From NCBI GenBank assembly GCA_041687435.1, contig JAWLBX010000002.1, positions 124,001 to 188,000 of the forward strand: a stretch of 64,000 bases of DNA. Reading direction: 5' to 3'. The stretch is from JACKII01 sp041687435 (GTDB lineage Bacteria > Pseudomonadota > Alphaproteobacteria > Bin95). A program made the translations under genes and the position numbers. Under the pieces are notes generated by a model. It worked only from the letters and a program-made list of their open reading frames with translations. It was not told the DNA's origin and did no database searches. Shown one piece after another: positions 45,929 through 53,558 of this stretch (positions within the stretch are counted from its first letter, which is position 1; every line of letters starts with the position of its first letter).

Positions 45929-47095
45929 TCAGGATAGCATACGCTGCACCTTTGCGCACGCCCGCTCGATGTCCTCGATACTGGCGGCATAGCTGAAGCG
46001 GATGAAGCCTTCGCCCTGCGCGCCGAAGCTGGTGCCGGCGACGGTCGCAACGCCGGCCTCGTCCAGCATTTTGTTCTGCAATTCTTTTGCAGTCATGCCC
46101 GTGTCCTCAATGTTCGGGAAGGCATAGAAGGCGCCGCCCGGCTCAACGCAGCGGAAGCCGGGTATCTGATTCAGTGCGCGGACGATGATGCGGCGGCGCT
46201 GATCGAATGCCTTGCACATCTCGTCCACCGCATCCTGCGGCCCCTGCAGCGCGGCGATGCCAGCGTATTGGGTCGGCGCGTTGACGCAGGAATGGCTGTT
46301 CACCGCCAGCCGCTCCGCATAATAGAATAGGTCTTTCGGCCAGACGCTGTAGCCGAGCCGCCAGCCGGTCATGGCATAGGTCTTGGACCAGCCGTCCAGC
46401 AAAATCACCCGGTCGCGGATTTCCGGATACCCCAGCAGCGTCACGTGCTCGCGCCCGTCATAGAGAATGCGGGCATAGATCTCGTCGGCCAGGATGACTA
46501 CGTCCGGCCATTTCTCCAGGCCCGCAACCAGCTTGTCGAACTCTTCCCGGGGCACGACGCCGCCGGTGGGGTTGGCGGGCGAATTCAGGATCATCAGGCG
46601 CGTCGCCGGTGTGATCTGCGCCAGCACTTCCTCTGCCGAAAAGGCGAAGCCATTTTCCTCGGCCAGGCGCATAGGCACCGGCGTGGCGCCGGAATAGCGG
46701 ATCATCGACTCGTAGATCGGAAAGCCGGGGTTCGGATAGATGATCTCCGCGCCGGGCTCGCCGAACATGAGGATGGCGAAGAACATGGTTGGCTTGCCGC
46801 CCGGCATGATCATGACCAGGTCCGGGTCAATCTCCACACCGCGATATTTGGCAATGTCGGCGGCCACCGCCTCGCGCAGCGCCGGGATGCCGTTGGCAGG
46901 GGTGTAGCCGTGATGCCCGTCGCGCATCGCCTTGATCGCCGCCTCGACGATATGCGGCGGGGTTTTGAAGTCCGGCTGGCCGATGCCGAGATTGATAATG
47001 TCCTTGCCCTGGGCCGCCAGGCGGCCGGCGCGGGCCAGTACCTCAAAAGCGGTCTCGGTGCCGAGGTGGGAGAGATTGGCTGCGAGTTTGGGCAC
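45929..47095 (-). CDS. class I/II aminotransferase (aspartate-aminotransferase type)
   Basis: A 388-aa fold-type I PLP enzyme. The catalytic Lys238 is in DGWSKTYAMTGWRLG. NSPANPTGGVVP, ILADEIYARILYDG (cofactor Asp) and the substrate-carboxylate Arg near FIRFSYA are present. The N-terminus (PKLAANLSHLGTETAFEVL) suggests the GTG start at 47095, with GGAG 10 nt upstream; an ATG at 47158 adds unconserved residues. It probably interconverts aspartate or aromatic amino acids and 2-oxo acids. Confidence 0.92.
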   Translation of the reverse strand: MPKLAANLSHLGTETAFEVLARAGRLAAQGKDIINLGIGQPDFKTPPHIVEAAIKAMRDGHHGYTPANGIPALREAVAADIAKYRGVEIDPDLVMIMPGGKPTMFFAILMFGEPGAEIIYPNPGFPIYESMIRYSGATPVPMRLAEENGFAFSAEEVLAQITPATRLMILNSPANPTGGVVPREEFDKLVAGLEKWPDVVILADEIYARILYDGREHVTLLGYPEIRDRVILLDGWSKTYAMTGWRLGYSVWPKDLFYYAERLAVNSHSCVNAPTQYAGIAALQGPQDAVDEMCKAFDQRRRIIVRALNQIPGFRCVEPGGAFYAFPNIEDTGMTAKELQNKMLDEAGVATVAGTSFGAQGEGFIRFSYAASIEDIERACAKVQRMLS

Positions 47096-47136
47096 GGGAT
47101 GAAGGCTCCGGCAATGATGGAACGGTTTGGGCAGGC

Positions 47137-47265
47137 TCAAGCCCGAGACGATCCACACGCGGGACAGGCTGTCAAGCGGGAAGCCGTTGCCGGAGGCGGC
47201 CGCGTAAGTCTGCGAACCGGTTGGCGGCCTGAAATAGTTGACAAATGGTTAACAGATTGACCCAT
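47137..47265 (-). CDS. candidate small ORF / leader peptide upstream of the aminotransferase
   Basis: A 42-codon frame (starting MGQSVNHLSTISGR, ending CPACGSSRA) has AGGAGG directly before its ATG (3-nt spacing, rather short). It ends 41 nt before the aminotransferase GTG. No family is recognised and codon evidence is weak. It may be a leader, or the ribosome-binding site may be chance. Confidence 0.3.
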   Translation of the reverse strand: MGQSVNHLSTISGRQPVRRLTRPPPATASRLTACPACGSSRA

Positions 47266-47280
47266 AATCCTCCTCAATGA

Positions 47281-47310
47281 AGTGCCGCCGCATCGCTGTG
47301 CGGCGGCACT
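47281..47310. terminator. perfect 12-bp hairpin, probable end of the 47.3-48.0 kb unit
   Basis: AGTGCCGCCGCA (47281-47292) pairs exactly with TGCGGCGGCACT (47299-47310) around a 6-nt loop. A smaller GGGGA/TCCCC hairpin (47315-47330) lies between it and the stop at 47333. There is no clear T-tract, so termination is inferred from position. Confidence 0.5.
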
Positions 47311-47332
47311 GATTGGGGAGGATTTTCCCCGG

Positions 47333-47809
47333 TTAAGGTAACTCCCCCTCGCGCCCTGGCGGTCCCTCGCGTCCTGGCGGTTCCTCGCGTCCCAGCGCCC
47401 CACCGCGTCCAGCCAAGCCGCTATGCCCGCACTGGCAATTATTCTCCCAGCTGATACCAGATAGGCGTGTCCTTTCGTTGTTAATATACTTTGGATGTGG
47501 CAACTTATTGCCATGATCATCATAAAGTCCGCGCTTGGGTCTGCGCCGCTCCTCTGCCGCCACGGGCGGCTTCTCTGCCGACTTTTCGGTAGCTTTCACC
47601 GCAGCCTTTGGATCGGGGATCATTCCGGCCTCCACCAGCAGCGTATGCGCGATGGTACCGGCGCGGTCGGCAAAGGCCCGTACCCGTCCATCAGGAAAGG
47701 TTGCCATGTCGGCGGCCAGATACAGCAGATCAGCCGCCATCACCGCAGACTGGGGTGGCTCGTCCGCGGAATGCGACTTCTTGCCAATTCCAAATACGCC
47801 CATCAGCAT
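47333..47809 (-). CDS. unknown 158-aa protein, second gene of a small cassette
   Basis: Not recognised. The N-terminal half is helical with a possible interaction surface (ADLLYLAADMATFPDGRVRAFAD), then a Lys/Ala/Glu-rich linker (about 75-90). A compact segment follows (GLYDDHGNKLPHPKYINN) with NNCQCGHSG near residues 122-130 that could bind metal. The tail is a Gly/Arg/Glu/Pro repeat (GREEPPGREGPPGREGELP). The first 7 nt overlap the upstream 75-aa gene, suggesting coupling. AGGGAG lies 4 nt before ATG 47809 and 10 nt before ATG 47803. No signal peptide. Confidence 0.6.
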   Translation of the reverse strand: MLMGVFGIGKKSHSADEPPQSAVMAADLLYLAADMATFPDGRVRAFADRAGTIAHTLLVEAGMIPDPKAAVKATEKSAEKPPVAAEERRRPKRGLYDDHGNKLPHPKYINNERTRLSGISWENNCQCGHSGLAGRGGALGREEPPGREGPPGREGELP

Positions 47810-48030
47810 AACGCTCCCTTCGCATGCACAGGCATGACCATCGCAGCCGCTCGGTCATAAACGCCACCCAGCAGCACAGACCATAGCGGGTCGGTTTCTA
47901 TCGTTAGTTGTACTCGCCGTACATTCTCCAGGGTCATTCGGGGGTCGGCTGTTTTGCTGGCCTCTTCGGCCAGCCATTGGGCTATCGCCTCTAAAGATGC
48001 CGCCAAGCTGTGGGTTTCTTCGGTCTCCAT
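47803..48030 (-). CDS. unknown 75-aa protein, first gene of a small cassette
   Basis: A small acidic, helical protein (METEETHSLAASLEAIAQWL, then TLENVRRVQLTIETDPLW) with no recognised domain. GAGG stands 7 nt before the ATG. It overlaps the next gene by 7 nt on the same strand, so the two probably form one expression unit with linked function. The upstream region (48031-48140) is AT-rich and may hold the promoter. Confidence 0.55.
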   Translation of the reverse strand: METEETHSLAASLEAIAQWLAEEASKTADPRMTLENVRRVQLTIETDPLWSVLLGGVYDRAAAMVMPVHAKGALC

Positions 48031-48142
48031 GGCATTACCTCGTTCGCTATCGCCAAGTTATGCCCCATTCACACCATAATGATGCCACGATTCTAGTTAA
48101 CACAACCTTTAGAAGAAATTTCTCTTTAAAGTTGCGCTCATC

Positions 48143-48427
48143 ATGTTTCCGAACGGTGGTTTCGCCGATTTGATAAAATTTCCACACGGACCGGATCCCC
48201 ACGGCCAGGATTCCGATTGCCGTTGGGGAATCACCATCCACGCCGATGATTACTGCCAATCCAGCGCCGGCGGGCGAAAGGCTGTCATCGACGCCCTGAA
48301 TTACACCAACAGGCGCCTGGGCTATAATTTCGAGGTTCAGGGTAGCGGCAGGACCAGTTTCGAAGGCTGCAAGGACAAATTCCGCCCTCCCGCCTCCATG
48401 GCCGCAATCGACAGAATGGTGAATTAG
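48143..48427 (+). CDS. possible 94-aa orphan ORF in an otherwise empty gap
   Basis: The gap 48031-48533 holds this single plausible frame, starting MFPNGGFADLIKFP and containing WGITIHADDYCQSSAGG. From about codon 25 on, third positions are mostly G/C, as in real local genes. No good ribosome-binding site precedes the ATG and no family is recognised. The overlapping minus-strand frame at 48047-48259 looks worse. The first 110 nt of the gap are AT-rich. Confidence 0.35.
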   Translation: MFPNGGFADLIKFPHGPDPHGQDSDCRWGITIHADDYCQSSAGGRKAVIDALNYTNRRLGYNFEVQGSGRTSFEGCKDKFRPPASMAAIDRMVN

Positions 48428-48533
48428 GCGCGCAGATGGGCCATAATCCCTGGCTGCAGAATGCCTGTACCCGCTGCCGCCCGCCTGCTACGCAGGCGGC
48501 TATGACGACCGCAATTGGCAGGGACCGGAATCC

Positions 48534-49403
48534 ATGAACCTCGGCAAACTCGGCGTTTGGTACGCCTCCGACAAACTGAAACCGCTGGAGATGGCGGCGC
48601 TGGTGCAGCAGGTGGAAAGCCTTGGCTTCGGCTCCTACTGGTATCCGGAAAGCCGATATTACGAGAGCATCGCCACCGGCGCTTATCTGCTGGCGAATTC
48701 CAAAACCATCAAGGTCGGCTCGTCCATCGCCAACATCTATGCCCGCGACGCCTTCACCTCGGCGGCAGCCAGACGCTCGCTGAATGATATGTACGATGGC
48801 CGCTACATCTCCGGCCTGGGCGTCAGTCACATTCCCATGGTGGAAGGGTTGCGCAAACACGACTACGGCAAGCCGGTCACCACCATGCGCGACTATTTGG
48901 ATGCCATGGCGGCAGCAAAGCAGGGTGACGAAGGCGATTGGCCGGTCGCCATCGCGGCGCTGGGCCCGCGCATGCTGGAACTGGCGGCGGAAAAATGCGA
49001 CGGCACCTTGCCCTACAACGTCACGCCCGAACACACCGCCCGCGCCAAACAGGTGATGGGCAACGGCAAGGCGCTTGTGGTGGAGCAGAAATTCTGCCTG
49101 GAAAGCGACCCGGCCAAGGCTCGTGCGATCGCCCGCAACGAGCTGAAGCGCTACATGGCGCTGCCCAACTATTGCAACAACTGGCTGCGCCTTGGCTTCA
49201 CCCAGGACGATATCAGCGGCGAGGGTTCCGACCGGTTCATGGATGCCATGGTGGTCTGGGGCGACGAGGCGGCGATTCACGCCCGCATGCGCGAGCATTT
49301 CGACGCCGGCGCCACCACCGTCGTCATGCAGCCGCTGCACGCGGAGGGCGACACCGGCACCCGCACCCGTGGGCTGGAGGCGGTGGCGCGCTACGGCGCA
49401 TAA
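48534..49403 (+). CDS. LLM-class F420-dependent oxidoreductase
   Basis: A 289-aa luciferase-like protein that starts MNLGKLGVWYASDKLKPLEM, typical of the TIGR03620-type F420 branch. It has GFGSYWYPESRYYES, KVGSSIANIYARDAFTSAAARRSLNDMYDGRYISGLGVSH (about 63-103) and a C-terminal HFDAGATTVVMQPL. It probably carries out a hydride transfer with reduced F420 or a flavin. Upstream GGGA is weak. It is convergent with the CoA-transferase gene (7 nt between the stops). Confidence 0.87.
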   Translation: MNLGKLGVWYASDKLKPLEMAALVQQVESLGFGSYWYPESRYYESIATGAYLLANSKTIKVGSSIANIYARDAFTSAAARRSLNDMYDGRYISGLGVSHIPMVEGLRKHDYGKPVTTMRDYLDAMAAAKQGDEGDWPVAIAALGPRMLELAAEKCDGTLPYNVTPEHTARAKQVMGNGKALVVEQKFCLESDPAKARAIARNELKRYMALPNYCNNWLRLGFTQDDISGEGSDRFMDAMVVWGDEAAIHARMREHFDAGATTVVMQPLHAEGDTGTRTRGLEAVARYGA

Positions 49404-49410
49404 GCCCCGT

Positions 49411-50586
49411 TCACCTGTCCGCCAGCAGCGCCCTGACCTCGTCCTCGCCATAACCGGCTTCGGCGAGGACGGTGGCGCCATCTTCGCCCAGCGTGCGGGC
49501 GCCGAAACGGTATTCCGGCGCTGTACCCTCGAACCGGGCAGCAGGGCGAGACTGGCGCAGGCGGCCGGCCTGCGGATGGTCGTACTCGCGCACGATTTCG
49601 TTGGCGACCACCTGCGGATGGTGGATCGCCTCCTTGCGGTGCAGCACGGGCGCGCAGGGCACGCCGGCCTCATCCAGAATCTGCATCCATTCGTCCGTGG
49701 TCTTGGCGGTCATGGCAGACTGGATCAGTTCCAGCCGGGCGTCGATGTTAAGATCGCGCAAGGCCGTGGTCGCAAACCGCTCGTCGTCGATCCATTCCGG
49801 ATTGCCGGAGGCGCGGCAGAACGCCTGCCACTGGCCGTTGGTCATGGTCGAAACCGCCATATAGCCATCCGCCGTCTCATAGATCAGGTCCAGGAAGCTG
49901 GCCGCCCGCTGGATCGAGATGTCCTTGCCTACGTAGGTTTGCGAGCCCATGTCGCTGGACCACAAGAAGGCAATCACCGCGTCCAGCATGGAGAGGCGCA
50001 CGTGCTGCCCCTCGCCTGTGCGGGAGCGGGCCAGCAGCGCGGCGGTGATGGCCTGGCTTGCAGTCAGCGCCGTCACCTTGTCCGGCACGATGGTGCGGAT
50101 CAGCCGCGGTCGGCGTTCGTCCGCCCCGCCCTGCACCGAACAGAGGCCCGAAAGCGCCTGGATAATCGGGTCATAGACCGGCTTGTGCGACCAGGGCCCG
50201 ACCTCGCCAAAGCCGGAGATCGAGACATAGACCAGGCCCGGATTGACCGCCTTCATGTCCGCGTAGCCGATGCCGAGACGCTCCACCACACCGGGGCGGA
50301 AGTTTTGCACCATGGCGTCGCAAGTGGCGGCGATGCGCTTTAGCGCATCAACATGGTCGGCGCGTTTCAGGTCGAGCACGACAGAGCGCTTGTTGCGGTT
50401 GTTGTTAAGGAAACTGGCCGAAAGTCCGCCCTGCTGGTTGCCGGCGGTGCGGGTGAAGTCGCCGGCGCCGGGCGGCTCGATCTTGATCACGTCGGCGCCC
50501 TGGTCGGCCAGGATCATGGTTGCAAACGGGCCGGAAATCACGGCGGACAGGTCAAGGATACGGAAGCCGTCGAGTGGGCCGGGCAT
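49411..50586 (-). CDS. CaiB/BaiF-family CoA-transferase
   Basis: A 391-aa class III CoA-transferase. The start MPGPLDGFRILDLSAVISGPFATMILADQGADVIKIEPP, VVLDLKRADHVDALKRI and FRPGVVERLGIGY are family marks. The nucleophilic Asp is probably the one in IVPDKVTALTASQAI (about 168). GAGG precedes ATG 50586; the longer in-frame start at 50667 adds unconserved residues. It is divergent from hslV. The acyl substrates are unknown. Confidence 0.92.
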   Translation of the reverse strand: MPGPLDGFRILDLSAVISGPFATMILADQGADVIKIEPPGAGDFTRTAGNQQGGLSASFLNNNRNKRSVVLDLKRADHVDALKRIAATCDAMVQNFRPGVVERLGIGYADMKAVNPGLVYVSISGFGEVGPWSHKPVYDPIIQALSGLCSVQGGADERRPRLIRTIVPDKVTALTASQAITAALLARSRTGEGQHVRLSMLDAVIAFLWSSDMGSQTYVGKDISIQRAASFLDLIYETADGYMAVSTMTNGQWQAFCRASGNPEWIDDERFATTALRDLNIDARLELIQSAMTAKTTDEWMQILDEAGVPCAPVLHRKEAIHHPQVVANEIVREYDHPQAGRLRQSRPAARFEGTAPEYRFGARTLGEDGATVLAEAGYGEDEVRALLADR

Positions 50587-50699
50587 GGGCAGGAAACCTC
50601 GGGCTGAAGGTGCGCGAATGAGCGGCACGGTAACCCTTGAGGCTGCGCGAGGCCAGACCCGCCGCACGGGCAGGTGCGTTGCGTCGGCCGGAGGATTGC

Positions 50700-50727
50700 C
50701 TTGACGGTTGGAGTCAGTAGCCTAAAT
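50700..50727 (+). promoter_or_regulatory. predicted RpoH (heat-shock) promoter of hslVU
   Basis: CTTG (50700-50703), 17 nt, then CCTAAAT (50721-50727) closely matches the alphaproteobacterial RpoH pattern CTTG-N17/18-CYTATNT. It lies about 35 nt before the hslV start codon. Confidence 0.55.
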
Positions 50728-50762
50728 CCTGCAGGGGATGCCCGTTACAGAAAAATCTCAAC

Positions 50763-51326
50763 ATGTCTGACTCTCATGCGCCGGTTCTGCACGGCACCAC
50801 GATCCTGGCGGTGCGCAAAGGCGGCCGGGTGGTGATCGCGGGTGACGGCCAAGTCTCGCTCGGCAACACCGTTCTGAAAGGAACGGCGAAGAAAGTTCGC
50901 CGGCTTGGCAAGGACGGCGCGGTGATTGCCGGGTTCGCCGGTGCCACCGCCGACGCCTTCACCCTGTTCGAGCGCCTGGAATCGAAGCTTGAGCAATATC
51001 CGACCCAGCTGACCCGCGCCTGCGTCGAGCTTGCCAAGGACTGGCGGACCGACCGCTATCTGCGCCGGCTGGAAGCGATGATGGCCGTGGCCGATGCCCG
51101 CGTCACCCTGGTGCTGACCGGCACCGGCGACGTGCTGGAGCCCGACGACGGCCTGATCGGCATCGGCTCCGGCGGTGCCTATGCGCTATCCGCCGCCCGC
51201 GCGCTGCTGCCGCTGGATGGCCAGGATGCGGAAACCATCGCCCGCCGTGCGCTGGAAATCGCCGGCGAAATCTGCATTTACACCAACAACCAAATCACCG
51301 TTGAAAGTCTGGACGCGGCCCCATGA
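50763..51326 (+). CDS. hslV: ATP-dependent protease subunit HslV
   Basis: A 187-aa proteasome-like peptidase. Removal of a short propeptide before HGTTILAVRK (Thr12/Thr13) would expose the N-terminal Thr nucleophile. GDGQVSLGNTVLKGTAKKVRRL and IGSGGAYALSAARALL are conserved. It forms a double hexamer that HslU feeds with unfolded proteins. The last 4 nt overlap hslU (ATGA), so the subunits are translated together. Confidence 0.97.
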   Translation: MSDSHAPVLHGTTILAVRKGGRVVIAGDGQVSLGNTVLKGTAKKVRRLGKDGAVIAGFAGATADAFTLFERLESKLEQYPTQLTRACVELAKDWRTDRYLRRLEAMMAVADARVTLVLTGTGDVLEPDDGLIGIGSGGAYALSAARALLPLDGQDAETIARRALEIAGEICIYTNNQITVESLDAAP

Positions 51327-52633
51327 CCTCCTTCAGCCCGCGAGAAATCGTCTCCGAACTCGACCGCTACATTGTCGGCCAGAACGAGGCCAAGCGCGCC
51401 GTCGCCATCGCACTGCGCAACCGTTGGCGCCGCCAGCATTTGGAAGGCCAGATGCGGGAGGAGGTGCTGCCAAAGAACATCCTGATGATCGGCCCGACCG
51501 GCGTCGGCAAGACCGAAATCGCCCGCCGTCTGGCGAAGCTGGCGCAGGCGCCCTTCCTGAAAGTGGAAGCAACCAAGTTCACTGAGGTTGGCTATGTCGG
51601 CCGTGACGTGGAGAGCATCGTCCGCGATCTGGTGGAAAACGCCATCCATATGACGCGCGAACGCATGCGGGAAGAGGTGAAGGTACGGGCGGAATTGGCA
51701 GCCGAGGAACGGGTGATCGACGCGCTGGTCGGCAACAGCGCCAGCAAGGAAACCCGCGCAAAGTTCCGGCGCATGCTGCGCGATGGCGAATTATCCGACC
51801 GGGAAATTGAGTTGGAACTCCAGGATTCCGGCGGAATGCAGTTGCCCACCATGGATGTTCCCGGCATGCCCGGCGCGCAGATGGGCATGATCAACCTGAA
51901 CGACATGTTCGGCAAGGCCTTCGGCAGCCGCACCAAGACCCAGAAACTGCCGGTTTCGGACAGCTATGACGTTCTGGTCGCGGAAGAAAGCGACAAGCTG
52001 CTGGATGACGAGAAGGTCGTGCGCGCCGCCATCGAAACGGTCGAAAACAACGGCATCGTCTTTCTGGACGAGATCGACAAGATCTGCGCCCGGGCCGAGC
52101 GGGCGGGCGGCGACGTGAGCCGCGAGGGCGTGCAGCGCGATCTGCTGCCGCTGATCGAGGGCACGACGGTCAGCACCAAGCATGGCGCGGTTAAGACCGA
52201 CCATATCCTGTTCATCGCCTCCGGCGCCTTCCACCTGGCCAAGCCATCGGACCTGCTGCCGGAATTGCAGGGGCGCCTGCCGATCCGGGTGGAGTTGGAT
52301 GCGCTGACGCGCGACGACTTTGTGCGTATTCTGCAGGAGCCGGAATCCTCGCTGATCAAGCAATACATCGCGCTGATTGGCACGGAGGACGTGCGGCTGG
52401 TGTTCGAGGATGGCGCTATCGAGGAAATCGCCTCGCTCGCGGCGGATATCAATGGCTCGGTCGAGAACATCGGCGCACGCCGTCTCCAGACTGTGCTGGA
52501 AAAGCTGCTGGAGGACATCAGCTACGATGCCTCCGACAAGCCCGGCAGCGAGTATGTCGTGACCGCCGACATGGTGCGCGAGAAAGTGGGTGTGTTGGCG
52601 AAAGACGCCGACCTCTCCCGCTTTATCCTCTAG
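51323..52633 (+). CDS. hslU: HslU ATPase of the HslVU protease
   Basis: A 436-aa AAA+ unfoldase. Walker A GPTGVGKT is at 57-64, the HslU GRDVESIVRDL segment at about 93-103, and Walker B IVFLDEIDKI about 243-252. The I-domain lies between them, and the C-terminal tail DADLSRFIL inserts into HslV. Its 3' end overlaps convergent ispE by 11 nt. Confidence 0.97.
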   Translation: MTSFSPREIVSELDRYIVGQNEAKRAVAIALRNRWRRQHLEGQMREEVLPKNILMIGPTGVGKTEIARRLAKLAQAPFLKVEATKFTEVGYVGRDVESIVRDLVENAIHMTRERMREEVKVRAELAAEERVIDALVGNSASKETRAKFRRMLRDGELSDREIELELQDSGGMQLPTMDVPGMPGAQMGMINLNDMFGKAFGSRTKTQKLPVSDSYDVLVAEESDKLLDDEKVVRAAIETVENNGIVFLDEIDKICARAERAGGDVSREGVQRDLLPLIEGTTVSTKHGAVKTDHILFIASGAFHLAKPSDLLPELQGRLPIRVELDALTRDDFVRILQEPESSLIKQYIALIGTEDVRLVFEDGAIEEIASLAADINGSVENIGARRLQTVLEKLLEDISYDASDKPGSEYVVTADMVREKVGVLAKDADLSRFIL

Positions 52634-53558
52634 TCGCGGGCGCGGTTCGCAGAACGGTTTCCTGGACCCAGCAATGCGGCGCGTGCTGGCGCAGCCACTG
52701 CACGGCCGTCTGCGCGGCCGCTTGGTCTGGAAACAGACCGAAACAAGTGGCGCCGCTGCCGGACATGCGGGCAAGCAGAACGTCCGGCGCGCCCGCCAGT
52801 GCGGCAAGCGCCGCACCGATGGGCGGGGTTGTCTCCATTGCCGGCCGGGTCAGGTCGTTGCGATGAGACGCCAGCCAGGACGCAAAGTCCCGGATGTTTC
52901 GGGTGCCCGGCGGTGGCAGGGGGCTGGTGGCAGGCTGGCCATAGCGGGCGGCGAGTGTGGCAAACACGGCGCCTGTCGATGACGGCACGCCCGGGTTGAT
53001 CAGGACTGCCGGCAATTCCGGAATGCCATCGACCGGCGTCAGCCGCTCCCCCATGCCTTCCACCAAGGCCGGCCGGTTCAGCAGGCAGACAGGAACATCG
53101 GCGCCAAGATCCGCCCAGGCCGCCGGCGGTCCGACGTCACCGCCCCAGGTGCGGGCGAGCAAGCGGATGGCTGCCGCAGCATCGGCCGACCCGCCGCCAA
53201 TGCCGGCCGCGACCGGCAGGTTTTTGGTCAGGCGCAACGCCATCGGCGACGTATTGCCGATCCGGCCTGCAAGCCGCCGGGCCGCGCGCAGGACGAGATT
53301 GTCGGATTCGGCAGTTCCGCTCAGCCCCTCCGCAAACGGGCCGTCGATCGCCAGCGTCCAGTCGCTGGCGCGCCCGGTCACCTCCACCCGGTCGCCACAA
53401 TCGGCGAAAGCAACCAAGCTTTGCAGCTCGTGATAACCGTCGTCACGTTGGCCGAGGATATGCAGATAAAGGTTGATCTTGGCCGAAGCCAGCTCGGAAG
53501 GCGTTTTCGGCAAGCGGTCAGTCCGTTTTGCCGGCCATGGCGCAACGGTCGATGCCAC
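52623..53558 (-). CDS. ispE: 4-diphosphocytidyl-2-C-methyl-D-erythritol kinase
   Basis: A 311-aa GHMP kinase of the non-mevalonate isoprenoid pathway. Marks are AKINLYLHILGQRDDGYHEL (about 26-45, with the catalytic Lys), the ATP loop PVAAGIGGGSADAA (115-128), a catalytic Asp in DLGADVPVCLL (about 150) and MSGSGATCFGLF. The GTG start at 53558 has GGAGGAA about 10 nt upstream and overlaps the end of the TPR gene by 41 nt, so it is likely co-transcribed with it. Confidence 0.95.
   Translation of the reverse strand: MASTVAPWPAKRTDRLPKTPSELASAKINLYLHILGQRDDGYHELQSLVAFADCGDRVEVTGRASDWTLAIDGPFAEGLSGTAESDNLVLRAARRLAGRIGNTSPMALRLTKNLPVAAGIGGGSADAAAAIRLLARTWGGDVGPPAAWADLGADVPVCLLNRPALVEGMGERLTPVDGIPELPAVLINPGVPSSTGAVFATLAARYGQPATSPLPPPGTRNIRDFASWLASHRNDLTRPAMETTPPIGAALAALAGAPDVLLARMSGSGATCFGLFPDQAAAQTAVQWLRQHAPHCWVQETVLRTAPATRG

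Noticed and set aside
47341..47402. short CTCGCG-CCTGGCGG repeats considered as a CRISPR-like or satellite array
   Set aside because: They are a few copies of about 15 nt within the coding tail of the 158-aa gene and encode its PPGREG repeat.
48047..48259. 70-codon minus-strand frame
   Set aside because: Lies in AT-rich, promoter-like DNA and is weaker than the plus-strand frame at 48143-48427.
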